A DNA stretch of 64,000 nucleotides from Saprospiraceae bacterium (GCA_016714785.1 JADKCC010000057.1:1-64000); one strand, 5' to 3'. Counted from the stretch's first letter, positions 46,415 through 56,501 are shown. The notes: generated by a model not told the origin, from the letters alone. Program-made: numbers and translations.

Positions 46415-48844
46415 ATGACAATCCGTTTATTAATTGGGTGCCTATTATTAATGGGCCATTCTTATATTTTTTCACAAAACTATAAAATCTCTGGAAAGAT
46501 TAGTGATGAATCAGGTGTAGGGATACCTTTTGCAACTTTCGTTTTAAAATCTGCGGTGGATAGCACGATGATAAAAGCAGATATTACAACCGATGATGGT
46601 TCCTTCATATTAGAAATGATACCCAGTGGCAAATATTTTGCTGAGGCAAGTTATGTAGGTATGACAACTAATGTCGTTAAATCCTTCGAAATCAACAATA
46701 GTAACTTCACCTTGCCAAACATCACGCTGACAGCTGATGCTAAACTATTGGATGAAGTTGTGGTAAGTGCTCAACGTGCACTGATAGAGGTAAAGGCAGA
46801 CAGAACAGTCTTCAATGTACAAGGTACTATCAATTCAGCTGGAGAAAATGGACTAAATCTCCTACGTAAAGCCCCTGGTGTCTTAGTGGATAATAACAAT
46901 AATATATCTGTTTTGAGTCGTGCTGGCGTGTTGCTTTACGTGGATGGTAAAAGAATACCGTTGACGGGAGATGATTTGACAAACTATCTTCAAAACCTAA
47001 CTTCGGAGCAAATAGATAAGATAGACATCATAACCAATCCAGGATCTAAGTATGAAGCGCAAGGTAATGCTGGTATTATTGACATCAAACTCAAAAAAGA
47101 CAAAAATCTCGGGGCTAATGGATCGGTAAGTACCACTTATGGTCATGGTCGATATGGACAAGGCAATGTAAATGCCAATGGAAACTATCGAAATAAGGTG
47201 ATGAATACATTTGGTGGTCTGGGTTATAACGGCGGTACTAGATGGAATGAAATGATATTTGATACTTACCAAAACGGCATTAGATTATATGAAGTCAATC
47301 GATCTTCTCATGATTATAATGGTATTAATGGCAGATGGGGCACTGATTTTTTTATCAACAAAAAACATACAATAGGATTTTTAGTTGGTGCCCAATACAA
47401 TGAAACTAATAATACCAACAACAATAAAAACATCATTTCTGCGGAAGCTACACCCGCTAAAGTAGATAGCATACTTAGCGCTCCCAATACATCTGAATCT
47501 AAAAGAAATCAAGCGACATTTAATATTAATTATGCTTTTGAATCTGGTAAAAACAAACTTAATATTGATGCAGACTACGGAAGATTTAGAAATGAAGCTG
47601 ACAATTTTCAACCAAATTATTATTACGATCCATCAGAAACTGATATAATAAGCCAAAATATCACTTCCTATTTCACTCCAGTAGAAATCGATATCTCCAC
47701 AATAAAAGCAGATTACGAAACCGAAATCTTTGGTGGAAGTTTAGGATTAGGTACAAAATTTAGTAATGTATCCACTGACAATACTTTTCTTTTTTACAAT
47801 ATCAATAATGGCATCAAAATGAGAAATGATCGTAGATCTAATCAATTTGCCTATAAAGAAAACGTCTATGCTGGATATGTAAATTTTGCAAAAAACATTA
47901 ATACCAAATGGAATGCTTCAGCTGGCCTAAGAGTAGAAAATACTGATGCAACAGGAGATCTAACCGCTTACACACCTGAACTAGAAGAGTCGCCTGTCGA
48001 TTTTAATTACACAAGTTATTTTCCATCTGCAGGACTAACCTACCAACAAACACCTGAACACGCTTTCTCTTTAAATTATGGAAGACGTATCAACAGGCCT
48101 GATTACAATGTATTGAACCCATTCAGAGAGCAGCTCAGTGAGTTGTCTTATTCGAAAGGCAACAAATTCCTACAACCAGAAATTGTCAATAATATTGAAC
48201 TAGGTTATACTCTCAAATATAGGTATTCTTTCAAACTAGCCTATAGCAATACTTCCAATCAAATCACGAGACTTATTGGACCAGATGAAATAGACCCAAG
48301 AGCTGGTTTTATTAGTTGGGACAATCTGGCTACGCAAAAACTCTATAGTGCCAATGTATCTTTACCGATAGACATTACAAAATGGTGGAATGCTTATATA
48401 AATTTTTCTGTCTCATATACGGATAACCAAGCAGACTATGGAGATGGTCGTGTAGTAGATGTACAAGCAGGTTCTTACAACGTCTTTCAACAACATACCT
48501 TTGACCTTGGCAAAAAATGGAAAGGTGAAATATCTGGCTGGTATTCTGGACCAGGCGTATGGGGCGGAGTCTTTATATACGATCCAAGTTATAGCTTAAA
48601 TCTCGGTTTGCAACGCAAGTTTCTTAATGACAAAATGAACGTAAGAATCAGTGCCAATGATATAACTTATCAATCTGGATGGAGTGGTGTATCTCGCTAC
48701 AATGGTCAAATTGGATATGGCGGCGGCAACTGGGATAGTCGTAGAGCAAGTATAAGTATCAGTTACGATCTTGGAAATAAAAATGTAAAATCGAGAAAAA
48801 GATCCACAGGAATAGAAGCGGAAAGCAAGAGAGTAGGTAGTTAA
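46415..48844 (+). CDS. TonB-dependent receptor-type outer membrane protein (OMP_b-brl_3)
   Basis: 809 residues from the ATG at 46415, where a signal peptide starts (LLIGCLLLMGHSYIFSQNYK); in-frame codons back to 46328 are not needed. Then a carboxypeptidase-regulatory-like domain (ISGKISDESGVGIPFATFVL), a plug domain (LLDEVVVSAQRALIEVKADR, then IDIITNPGSKYEAQGNAGII) and a 22-strand-type barrel of the 'outer membrane beta-barrel protein family 3' with NYGRRINRPDYNVLNPFREQ and FLQPEIVNNIELGY. It lacks a SusD partner and an adjacent sigma/anti-sigma pair. Substrate unknown; siderophore, peptide or sugar uptake are all possible. Confidence 0.88.
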   Translation: MTIRLLIGCLLLMGHSYIFSQNYKISGKISDESGVGIPFATFVLKSAVDSTMIKADITTDDGSFILEMIPSGKYFAEASYVGMTTNVVKSFEINNSNFTLPNITLTADAKLLDEVVVSAQRALIEVKADRTVFNVQGTINSAGENGLNLLRKAPGVLVDNNNNISVLSRAGVLLYVDGKRIPLTGDDLTNYLQNLTSEQIDKIDIITNPGSKYEAQGNAGIIDIKLKKDKNLGANGSVSTTYGHGRYGQGNVNANGNYRNKVMNTFGGLGYNGGTRWNEMIFDTYQNGIRLYEVNRSSHDYNGINGRWGTDFFINKKHTIGFLVGAQYNETNNTNNNKNIISAEATPAKVDSILSAPNTSESKRNQATFNINYAFESGKNKLNIDADYGRFRNEADNFQPNYYYDPSETDIISQNITSYFTPVEIDISTIKADYETEIFGGSLGLGTKFSNVSTDNTFLFYNINNGIKMRNDRRSNQFAYKENVYAGYVNFAKNINTKWNASAGLRVENTDATGDLTAYTPELEESPVDFNYTSYFPSAGLTYQQTPEHAFSLNYGRRINRPDYNVLNPFREQLSELSYSKGNKFLQPEIVNNIELGYTLKYRYSFKLAYSNTSNQITRLIGPDEIDPRAGFISWDNLATQKLYSANVSLPIDITKWWNAYINFSVSYTDNQADYGDGRVVDVQAGSYNVFQQHTFDLGKKWKGEISGWYSGPGVWGGVFIYDPSYSLNLGLQRKFLNDKMNVRISANDITYQSGWSGVSRYNGQIGYGGGNWDSRRASISISYDLGNKNVKSRKRSTGIEAESKRVGS

Positions 48845-49019
48845 TTCAACTTTTAGCAAAATACTTTTAAGTAGGGCTTGCTGACTATGGTACAACCAAT
48901 TGATAAATAAAAAATTATGGTAACTATTCAGGTGTTTACTATTTCACTACAATTTTGTCACGATTTTTGCAACTTATAGGCAAAAATAGCGCCAAAATTA
49001 AGTTGGTTTTCCATTTTTA

Positions 49020-49065
49020 CCGCGGATATATATCCGCGGTTATTAATATTCTACCCCTTTGGGGT
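49020..49065. repeat. Paired palindromes (REP-like), copy 2
   Basis: A perfect 20-base palindrome CCGCGGATATATATCCGCGG (49020-49039), a linker with AATATT, and ACCCC/GGGGT around TTT (49053-49065). Same layout as 23375-23450. Confidence 0.6.
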
Positions 49066-49181
49066 TATAGCTGAACAGTTACAAATTATGTCTATAATAA
49101 ACAAATTAAATGCAAACCTTTTAATTGATTTTGTCCAAAAGTCGTGTACCTTGAATTGGCTTTTGCCTTATGCAGGCGGCA

Positions 49182-49261
49182 GTTACTTTTTTGCATTGCC
49201 CAAAAAAGTAACCAAAAAGTCTAGTTCAAAAAAGGTAACTGAATGGTGCAGCTTTGCTGCA
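49182..49261. repeat. Inverted repeats of a dispersed non-coding element
   Basis: GTTACTTTTTTG (49182-49193) pairs with CAAAAAAGTAAC (49201-49212), followed by TGCAGC/GCTGCA around TTT (49247-49261). This GTTACTTTTT hairpin motif is familiar from non-coding repeats in Bacteroidota genomes. No transposase. Confidence 0.55.
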
Positions 49262-49391
49262 TTTGAGTGATACGAAATCACTTAAAAATGAAGGCACTGA
49301 TTTAAACTTAAATCAGCTTGGTGTAATGTCGTTCATTTTCGACCTGCCCATCCCTTACGGGTTCCTTCGCTTCTCGCATTGTCATGGCCCA

Positions 49392-49512
49392 CCCACCCGT
49401 TTCACGGTTCACTTCGTCAAAGACTTTGCCTTTGGTGCTTTGCACTTCACCTGCCCACCCGTTTCACGGTTCACTTCGTCAAAGACTTTGTCTTTGGTGC
49501 TTTGCACTTCAC
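49392..49512 (+). repeat. 62-base tandem direct repeat (two copies)
   Basis: Copies 49392-49450 and 49454-49512 have the same sequence, CCCACCCGTTTCACGGTTCA to GGTGCTTTGCACTTCAC, except for one base (GCC versus GTC). Open frames across them in several frames arise from the repeat. The rest of 48845-49632 shows no gene. Confidence 0.8.
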
Positions 49513-49632
49513 TACGTTCATATTCTCTATTGCTTGTTTTTTGAACGATTATCTCCGTTAAACTAACAACCAATAATAACAGCTGACTTTTTCAGCAGCC
49601 CCTAAGTATCATAGATTATGTTCAAAAGAATA

Positions 49633-51270
49633 TTAACTTAAATATTTTCCTACAATAGGCATACGTCTCCCCACTCCAAATGCTTTGGGACTTACGCGCA
49701 GCACAGGAGCTGTCTGATGTCTCTTAAACTCATTGATATTTACTAATCTAAGTATTCTCCTGACCAAAACAGGGTCATATCCCATATCGATAATATCTTG
49801 TGGACCTTGGCGCTTTTCTATATATTGATAGAGAATAGTATCTAGTATATCATAATCAGGAAGGCTATCACTATCTTTTTGATTTGGTCTGAGCTCTGCA
49901 GATGGTGGTTTGGTAATAGAGTTGACAGGAATCCATTCTTCATCTTTATTGATATAATGAGCTAGTTCATATATTTCTGTTTTATACACATCTGCCAAAA
50001 CAGACAAGCCACCACACAAGTCACCATAAAGCGTCCCGTATCCTACCGCCATTTCACTTTTATTGGTGGTATTGAGCAAAATGTGGCCAAATTTATTGGA
50101 GATCGCCATATTTAGAATACCTCTGACCCTAGCTTGGATATTTTCTTCTGTCACATTAAAAGGAAGTTCACCAAATAACGGTGACAACTTCAGCATGAAA
50201 GCATCATACATATCTTTGATAGGGACTATATCGTATTGAATGCCTGATTTTTTTGCCAAAGCCACTGCATCATCTACAGAATGTCCCGTGGAAAATTGTG
50301 ATGGCATAAGCAATACACGTACATTTTCGGGACCTAATGCTCTAGCAGCAAGTATGGCCGTTACGGCAGAATCTATTCCACCCGAAAGGCCCAAAACTGC
50401 TTTGGTAAATCCTAATTTTTTAAAATAATCTTTTATGCCCAGCACGATAGCATCATGAATAAGGGCAATCTTTTCTTTAGGTTGTTCCTGTATCGAGCCT
50501 CCTGCGTCCACTTCGTTGAGATCATAATGCCTGATGCTCTCTTCAAAATATGGCAACTCGTCATGAAGTGCGCCATTTTTTGACATTACGATCGACCCAC
50601 CATCAAAAATCAATTCTGTCTGTGCACCACAATGATTGACATAAAACATGGACACACCATAACGCCCTACATTGGCCCGGACTACTGCAATACGACTAGC
50701 AGCATGATTATAATTAAATGGTGAGGCAGAAACATTAATCATAAAATCAGGACTGTATTTCATCATTTCATCCATGGGAATAACCGTATAAAGTGGATCA
50801 TCTGTACCGACATCCCAAATGTCTTCACACACAGTAAGTGCTATTTTTTTGCCTTTATAGGTGACGATATTCCATTCTTTTGCTGGCTCAAAATATCTGT
50901 ATTCGTCAAAAACGTCATAGGTTGGCAGCAAAGTTTTGTGTTGGACAAATTCTATACGACCATTGGCAAGGAAGTACTCAGAGTTAAATAAGCTTTTCCC
51001 TTTAGCTTCTGGATTTCTAGATGGTGCGCCTACGACGATAGCAATGTCATGCGCATGTGCACACAAGGTTTGAATGCTCTCATCAGAAAGTCTTATAAAA
51101 TCATCAAATTCCAAAAAATCTCTTGGTGGATATCCGCATGTTGCTAATTCGCTGAAACAAATGATATCTGTACCTACATTTTTGGCCGTTTCAATAGCTT
51201 CTATCATTTTGGCGGTATTGCCTTCGAAATTGCCTATATGATAATTGAGTTGTGCTATGCTGATTTTCAT
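49633..51270 (-). CDS. nadE: Glutamine-dependent NAD+ synthetase
   Basis: 545 residues with two domains. The N-terminal nitrilase-like glutaminase has its Glu (ICFSELATCGYPPRD), Lys (HKTLLPTYDVFDEYRYF) and Cys (LTVCEDIWDVG). The C-terminal synthetase has the ATP loop LGLSGGIDSAVTAILAAR and NTTNKSEMAVGYGTLYGD. It amidates deamido-NAD with ammonia passed from the first domain, the last step of NAD synthesis. It follows the O-antigen ligase-like gene on the same strand by 58 bases. Confidence 0.96.
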   Translation of the reverse strand: MKISIAQLNYHIGNFEGNTAKMIEAIETAKNVGTDIICFSELATCGYPPRDFLEFDDFIRLSDESIQTLCAHAHDIAIVVGAPSRNPEAKGKSLFNSEYFLANGRIEFVQHKTLLPTYDVFDEYRYFEPAKEWNIVTYKGKKIALTVCEDIWDVGTDDPLYTVIPMDEMMKYSPDFMINVSASPFNYNHAASRIAVVRANVGRYGVSMFYVNHCGAQTELIFDGGSIVMSKNGALHDELPYFEESIRHYDLNEVDAGGSIQEQPKEKIALIHDAIVLGIKDYFKKLGFTKAVLGLSGGIDSAVTAILAARALGPENVRVLLMPSQFSTGHSVDDAVALAKKSGIQYDIVPIKDMYDAFMLKLSPLFGELPFNVTEENIQARVRGILNMAISNKFGHILLNTTNKSEMAVGYGTLYGDLCGGLSVLADVYKTEIYELAHYINKDEEWIPVNSITKPPSAELRPNQKDSDSLPDYDILDTILYQYIEKRQGPQDIIDMGYDPVLVRRILRLVNINEFKRHQTAPVLRVSPKAFGVGRRMPIVGKYLS

Positions 51271-51328
51271 CTATTTGATATTGTAATAATAATTGAAAGC
51301 TAAATATAAATAACTTGTTGAGATGCTT

Positions 51329-52570
51329 TTAAGTTTGTAAACCCTGACTTTCTCTCCATGCCAACCACCAAAACCAAGCAACAAAAAAACCATACACAAA
51401 AATAGGAAGTTGACCTTCAAGGTGTGTCTCAAAAGTAAAACTTACAATTGCTGGTATAAAAAATGCCATAAACCACCTATTTTCTTTAAGGTATTTTCTA
51501 AAAAATGGAAGAAGCAAATGACTAAGGAAAATCAACAATCCTAACATTCCTCCTGATGCCCAATAAATTACCAATTGACTACTCGGTAAAAATCTATCCT
51601 TTTGAGGTACATTTGGCATATTAGCATCGTACCAAGCACTTGTTTCTGTATGCAACTTACTGAATCCTACACCCATTATAGGGTGTGCTGCAATAATGTC
51701 CTTTCCTGCCTTCAAAGAATAAAATCGTACGGCATCACTCAATCCCTCTCTATATTCGCCTTTGCTATAATGTTCAAAATCATATCTTACAAAATTAACT
51801 CTTTCCTTAAGAGATGGTATATTCGTTGCTGCAAAATATCCTAGTACTGCTGTCAAAGAAAAAATTAAAATAAGCCACCATTTTTTACCTTTTGGAATTA
51901 GATAATAACTCAGCAATATAATGGTGACATATAATGAAATCAATCCTGTCTTTGCTCCTAAATAATGCAAATAGGTATATTGACCAAAGATATAAAGTAT
52001 CAAAAGGATTTTAACATAAAATTTGTTTGAATGGTGCCATTCATATAGGGCCATTACTAAACTTATAACAACAACCCAACTAATCCTTATATGATCGCCA
52101 TAAGACAATACAGGCATTACTTTTGATATTTTATAGGAATTAACGATATTTTCTTGATCACCTAGATACATAAAAAAAGTATAGGCAGAGGATACCACCA
52201 TAACCAAAATCACAAACAAGTGAACTAAAGAAATATAATGTTTTTTAGGTTGGAAGGCAAAAATAAATGATGGAAACAGGACTAAAATTAATTTCATGAT
52301 ACCTCTTTCATGGATAAAACCAAAGCCTTCTAAAAACAAATCATATAAGATGGGTAAAGCGGCTAAAGCAATAAAAGTCCACATCCACCTATCTTTAAAC
52401 AACCAGAATATTTCCTTAATCTTGCTGACTGCATAGATACCAGCTAATAAGAAACCAACGTTGGATAATACTCGGTTGAATAAAAAGCCAATCATCAAGC
52501 AAAAAATTGCAGCAATTGCAAGTCCGTCCAGCAGTAATTTGTATTTATGATTGATCGTGCTATTTTCCAA
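51329..52570 (-). CDS. O-antigen ligase/polymerase-like membrane protein
   Basis: 413 residues with about eleven membrane helices and one large periplasmic loop with the family-type stretch IIAAHPIMGVGFSKLHTETS and PSSQLVIYWASGGMLGLLIF, the Wzy_C/O-antigen ligase signature region. It probably joins or polymerises surface glycans at the periplasmic face of the inner membrane. With the LPS-type glycosyltransferase at 41464 and the MsbA-like exporter it suggests a surface polysaccharide, but no glycan cluster is here. Confidence 0.8.
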   Translation of the reverse strand: MENSTINHKYKLLLDGLAIAAIFCLMIGFLFNRVLSNVGFLLAGIYAVSKIKEIFWLFKDRWMWTFIALAALPILYDLFLEGFGFIHERGIMKLILVLFPSFIFAFQPKKHYISLVHLFVILVMVVSSAYTFFMYLGDQENIVNSYKISKVMPVLSYGDHIRISWVVVISLVMALYEWHHSNKFYVKILLILYIFGQYTYLHYLGAKTGLISLYVTIILLSYYLIPKGKKWWLILIFSLTAVLGYFAATNIPSLKERVNFVRYDFEHYSKGEYREGLSDAVRFYSLKAGKDIIAAHPIMGVGFSKLHTETSAWYDANMPNVPQKDRFLPSSQLVIYWASGGMLGLLIFLSHLLLPFFRKYLKENRWFMAFFIPAIVSFTFETHLEGQLPIFVYGFFVAWFWWLAWRESQGLQT

Positions 52571-52742
52571 AAAACTATATACTTTCAGCGGATAATTAAA
52601 AACCTAATGACAAAGATAATGAACTAAAAACGCAATGCAAGGATTTATATTCTGTTTTTACAAAAATGTTTTACGCCATTGCACTTCAGAAATTATTACA
52701 ATTTTATACCTTTACACCGTTTTTAATCATAAACATATCAAA

Positions 52743-53780
52743 ATGTCGGTAGAAATATTCGCAAAAGTACAAACAGTTTTGGAAACTTTAAAAGCTGAAA
52801 AAATTGAAAATGCACAAGAACTCGAAGCATTCAGAATAAGATATGTCGGTTCTAAAAATGAAATCAAAGCACTTTTTGGGGAGATAAAAAATGTGGATAA
52901 CGAGCGTAAAAAAGAATTTGGACAGTTGCTCAATGATGTCAAGCAGGCTGCTGAAAAAAAATATGAGCTTTATAATACTGAATTGGAAAATAATTCTGGA
53001 GATCAAAGTGGTAATGGTCTTGATCTTACTGCTCCAAGTGAGCCAATACCTTCAGGGTCTCGCCATCCAGTTTCATTAGTACTGAATAGAATCATAAATA
53101 TTTTTGAAAGAATAGGATTTACAGTAGCCGAGGAGCGAGAGATAGAGGATGATTGGCACAATTTTACTGCCATGAATACACCTGAAGATCATCCTGCTAG
53201 AGATATGCAAGATACTTTTTACTTAAAAGATTCTACTACTGAATTATTGCGCACGCACACTTCATCTGTGCAAGCTCGCATCATGACTACCCAAAAACCA
53301 CCTATAAGGATTATTGCACCAGGCAGGGTGTATAGAAACGAAACCATTTCATCAAGATCTCACTGCCAGTTTCATCAAGTAGAAGGATTGTACATTGACA
53401 AAAATGTTTCTTTTGCGGATATGAAACAAACATTGCTTTATTTTGCGAGAGAGATGTATGGGCCACAAGCAGAGATAAGGTTGAGACCCAGTTTTTTCCC
53501 ATTTACGGAGCCTAGCGCCGAGATGGATGTATATTGGGGATTAAAAAATGATGACGATTATCGTATTACCAAAGGTACGGGTTGGTTAGAGATATTGGGT
53601 TGTGGTATGGTTGATCCAAACGTTTTAATAAACTGTGGCATAGATCCTGAAGAATACAGTGGTTTTGCCTTTGGCATGGGTATCGAACGACAAGCCATGT
53701 TACAATTTAAAATTACAGACATCAGACAATTATTTGAAAATGACACCCGATTTCTGAAGCAATTCAGTGGTGTGATCTGA
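52743..53780 (+). CDS. pheS: Phenylalanyl-tRNA synthetase alpha subunit
   Basis: 345 residues from the ATG at 52743 (MSVEIFAKVQTVLETL); in-frame codons back to 52635 carry no homology. The N-terminal coiled coil is followed by the class II core: motif 1 region GSRHPVSLVLNRIINIFERI, HTSSVQARIM, motif 2 CQFHQVEGLYIDKNVSFADM and motif 3 GFAFGMGIERQAMLQFKITD. It charges tRNA-Phe with PheT, which is not in the window. The stop overlaps the start of the next gene by one base. Confidence 0.97.
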   Translation: MSVEIFAKVQTVLETLKAEKIENAQELEAFRIRYVGSKNEIKALFGEIKNVDNERKKEFGQLLNDVKQAAEKKYELYNTELENNSGDQSGNGLDLTAPSEPIPSGSRHPVSLVLNRIINIFERIGFTVAEEREIEDDWHNFTAMNTPEDHPARDMQDTFYLKDSTTELLRTHTSSVQARIMTTQKPPIRIIAPGRVYRNETISSRSHCQFHQVEGLYIDKNVSFADMKQTLLYFAREMYGPQAEIRLRPSFFPFTEPSAEMDVYWGLKNDDDYRITKGTGWLEILGCGMVDPNVLINCGIDPEEYSGFAFGMGIERQAMLQFKITDIRQLFENDTRFLKQFSGVI

Positions 53781-54628
53781 TGGATACAACAAGAAGGGTT
53801 GCCATATTAATGACCATTATGGCTGCCATCCTATGGAGTACTGGTGGCCTTTTTATAAAATTATTGCCGCAGGATGCCTTTACCATACTATTTTATAGAA
53901 GTTTGTATGCTGGACTGATATTTATATTGATATTTGGTAAAAAACTATTTGTCTTCAATAAGTTGTCCATTATCAGTAGCTTATTTTATGCGCCTTTACT
54001 GATAGCTTTCGTTACTTCGACCAAGCTTACCACTGCTGCCAATGCTATATTTTTACAGTACACAGCTCCTGCCTTTGTACTTTTGCTTGAGCCCTATTTC
54101 ATAAGAACTAAGCTTAAAAAAATCAATATTTTTACTGTAATCGTATGTTTTGTAGGGATGGCTTTGTTTTTTGTCGAACAATTGTCCACACCCGACAATT
54201 GGTTAGGAATTTGGATAGCATTATTGAGTGGTGTGATATTGACTGGATTGCTGATTACTCAGAAAATGAACAAAGCCGAGTTTCAGCCTGGGGCAGTTTT
54301 TTTAGGAAATATAATAGTATGTATAGTAACCCTACCATGGTTTATAGATGCACCACTTCCATCTTTAACAGAAAATAACTACTTAATGATTTTAGGATTT
54401 GGACAGTTAGGACTTGGATTTGCATTGTTTTTATATGGTCAGAAACACTTACCTGCCATAGAAAGCTCATTGATTGCAATGTTGGAACCCATACTCAATC
54501 CTGTTTGGGTGTATATAGGCTATGGTGAATATCCCGGAAACTGGGCAGTCATTGGTGGCTTGGTGATAATAGCTGCATTAGTAATCCGTCTATATTGGAT
54601 AGAGGTAAGGGAAAAGGAATACTTATAA
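53780..54628 (+). CDS. EamA/DMT-family transporter
   Basis: 282 residues, ten membrane helices in two EamA repeats (MAAILWSTGGLFIKLLPQDA in the first; GFGQLGLGFALFLYGQKHLP and SSLIAMLEPILNPVWVYIGY in the second). Probable inner membrane exporter of metabolites or amino acids, substrate unknown. Translationally coupled to pheS by a one-base overlap, though the functions differ. The 3' end overlaps the converging hydrolase gene by six bases. Confidence 0.9.
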   Translation: MDTTRRVAILMTIMAAILWSTGGLFIKLLPQDAFTILFYRSLYAGLIFILIFGKKLFVFNKLSIISSLFYAPLLIAFVTSTKLTTAANAIFLQYTAPAFVLLLEPYFIRTKLKKINIFTVIVCFVGMALFFVEQLSTPDNWLGIWIALLSGVILTGLLITQKMNKAEFQPGAVFLGNIIVCIVTLPWFIDAPLPSLTENNYLMILGFGQLGLGFALFLYGQKHLPAIESSLIAMLEPILNPVWVYIGYGEYPGNWAVIGGLVIIAALVIRLYWIEVREKEYL

Positions 54629-55435
54629 TGGCTTAGTAGAAAAAATCAAACTTTTGTTCTTATAACTTAATAAATACTCAATCACTTCATCATTAAATAC
54701 CTGTGCCTTTTCTATATTAACAACATGGCCACATTCTGCTACCACCAATAGAGCAGCACTCTGTACGTCTTTTATCATTTTTTTGATCGGGTCTAAAAAC
54801 ATATAATCTTGCTCTCCCATCACATACAAGGTAGGAATAGGTAGGTGTACCTGAAATTTTATAAATAAACTTGAGAGTTGACCAGTAAGCTTATACCATC
54901 TTAAAAATTCACGTTGACATAATTTTTGTGCTTCTTTAACAAAGACATTGCGTGATTCAGCATGATTTTTGGCAGGCATGATGACAAAGGCAAACAATCT
55001 ATATAACCACATGTATGGCAAAACATTTTTAAACATCCGACCCAATCCAACCCAAAATCTTGATTTCAAATTGAAATGAGTAATGGCACCTACCAATATC
55101 ATGGTGCGCATCCTTGAGCCTATCATATCTCCTAGCTGACGAATGATTAGCGTACCTAGGGAAACACCGATAAAATGCGCTTCTGCAATTTTTAAATGGT
55201 CTAATACTTCTATGATATCTTTGGCTATAAGCTCAAAAGAATAATTGGAATGTTGCGTACTTTCACTTAGGTTAACAGACTTACCATGGCCTCTAAGGTC
55301 AATGAGTAATACATTAAAATGTATCCTGAATGCCTTAAGTTGTTTGAACCAAACTGCAGAACTACCTCCAGCTCCGTGCACAAAAACTACCCAATCAGCT
55401 TTAGGTTCAAGAAAGTATGTCTTGTGATACAACAT
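54623..55435 (-). CDS. Alpha/beta hydrolase
   Basis: 270 residues with the alpha/beta hydrolase fold: oxyanion region VVFVHGAGGSSAVWFKQLKA, LLIDLRGHGKSVN, nucleophile elbow FIGVSLGTLIIRQLGD (Ser in GVSLG), acid near YVMGEQDYMFLD and His in VAECGHVVNIEKAQVFND. No signal peptide; likely a cytoplasmic esterase or C-C hydrolase of unknown substrate. It converges on the EamA gene. Confidence 0.88.
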   Translation of the reverse strand: MLYHKTYFLEPKADWVVFVHGAGGSSAVWFKQLKAFRIHFNVLLIDLRGHGKSVNLSESTQHSNYSFELIAKDIIEVLDHLKIAEAHFIGVSLGTLIIRQLGDMIGSRMRTMILVGAITHFNLKSRFWVGLGRMFKNVLPYMWLYRLFAFVIMPAKNHAESRNVFVKEAQKLCQREFLRWYKLTGQLSSLFIKFQVHLPIPTLYVMGEQDYMFLDPIKKMIKDVQSAALLVVAECGHVVNIEKAQVFNDEVIEYLLSYKNKSLIFSTKPL

Positions 55436-55518
55436 GCAAAAGGATTTTATACGAAATGAACAACACTTCTAAAAAATCAATGTTGCAAAATAATACTAAT
55501 TCAATATAGTTATAAACT

Positions 55519-55556
55519 AAAAAGCTCTGAAAATCCATAGATAATCAGAGCTTTTT
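55519..55556 (-). terminator. Terminator downstream of tRNA-Gln
   Basis: AAAAAGCTCTGA (55519-55530) and TCAGAGCTTTTT (55545-55556) form a 12-base stem with T-run on the - strand, directly after the tRNA 3' end. Confidence 0.9.
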
Positions 55557-55557
55557 G

Positions 55558-55628
55558 TTGACCCACTAGGACTCGAACCTAGAATATCGGTACCAAAAAC
55601 CGGTGTGTTACCATTACACCATGGGTCA
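55558..55628 (-). tRNA. tRNA-Gln (UUG)
   Basis: The - strand folds into a full cloverleaf of 71 bases: acceptor TGACCCA/TGGGTCA, D arm GTGT-loop-ACAC, anticodon loop TTTTGGT with anticodon TTG (reads CAA), and T arm CTAGG-TTCGAAT-CCTAG. The last pair of the anticodon stem is a C-A mismatch, otherwise all stems pair. CCA is not encoded. A promoter and a terminator frame it, so it is a single-gene unit. Confidence 0.95.
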
Positions 55629-55648
55629 ATCGCTTTCGTTTGCGGGTG

Positions 55649-55656
55649 CAAAGATA
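55649..55656 (-). promoter_or_regulatory. Promoter -7 element (TATCTTTG) of tRNA-Gln
   Basis: TAnnTTTG on the - strand, 20 bases before the tRNA 5' end. Confidence 0.6.
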
Positions 55657-55716
55657 AAACGAATTAGTATATTAAAAAACATGAAAGCTCTTTTTTTTTA
55701 TTTTTTTCTAACCTTT

Positions 55717-55757
55717 AAAAAAAATGCCACACTAAATCAATCTATTAGTGTGGCATT
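55717..55757 (-). terminator. Terminator after the DUF937 gene
   Basis: AATGCCACACTAA (55723-55735) and TTAGTGTGGCATT (55745-55757), a perfect 13-base stem followed on the - strand by a run of Ts (55724-55717). Confidence 0.85.
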
Positions 55758-55886
55758 AAACTTATGTTTTATTAAACTTAAAGCTAATTTGTCTGTAAAA
55801 TTTTGAATTTAAATTACAACATTTCCAATAAATTGAAATCTTTATTATTGCAAACTAATTTCTTTTGACTATAAATTCTACCCAAC

Positions 55887-56501
55887 TTATTTTCCCATAA
55901 ATTTACCAAAGATGGACTTCATGCCCATTTCGGCGATATCATCCATCATACTTCCATCTCCATCTTTGTCCAATAATTTACTGAAAATACTCTGTGTTGT
56001 TGGTTGTTGGTTGACAGTTTGCGTTGCACCTTTGATAAAGTCAAGTAGTCCGCCTCCTTGCTGTACTTGCGGCTGTGCTTTGGCTTTACCTAACATTCCT
56101 AGAACTACAGGTGCTAGTGTTGCCATCATTTTCATAATACTAGCAGTATCTATACCACTTGCTTTTGAAATAGACTCAGCTGCATTGCCTTTTTTTTCTC
56201 CCAATATATGATTAAGAATACCCTCACCATTGGCTGTTTTCGGATTGGAAGGTTGAACCATTCCAGACAAAAAACCACCTAGGTCATTTAATATACTTCC
56301 ATCATGGTCTTTTTCCAAAGCATTCATTAAGCCAGTTTCACCTTCAGGGGTACTTGCATTGTTAGCTATCCATTAAGTAAAGTTGCCAATATTCCATCCA
56401 CAGCAGTGTTAGCGTCCTTTATCACCTAATCCGAATTGCTGACCTATTTGATTGATGATTATATCTTTCATTGGCCCTTGTAATAAATCTGTAATATCCA
56501 T
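55887..56501 (-). pseudogene. DUF937 (YidB-like) protein gene with two opposite frameshifts
   Basis: The true start appears to be the ATG at 56501 (MDITDLLQGPMKDIIINQIG). Around 56418 an extra G throws the frame into an early stop; one base later the other frame gives DANTAVDGILATLLNG, and a missing base near 56377 shifts back to ANNASTPEGETGLMNALEKD, after which 140 codons are open to 55887. Restored, the protein has about 203 residues. The DUF937 signature is clear: GSILNDLGGFLSGM, AAESISKASGIDTASIMKMM and a repeated DKDGDGSMMDDIAEMG end. Function unknown, cytoplasmic. As printed only the part from 56327 has an open frame. Confidence 0.75.

Noticed and set aside
49254..49566. Several overlapping open frames of 60-96 codons
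   Set aside because: They come from the 62-base tandem repeat read in several frames; no start signal or family.
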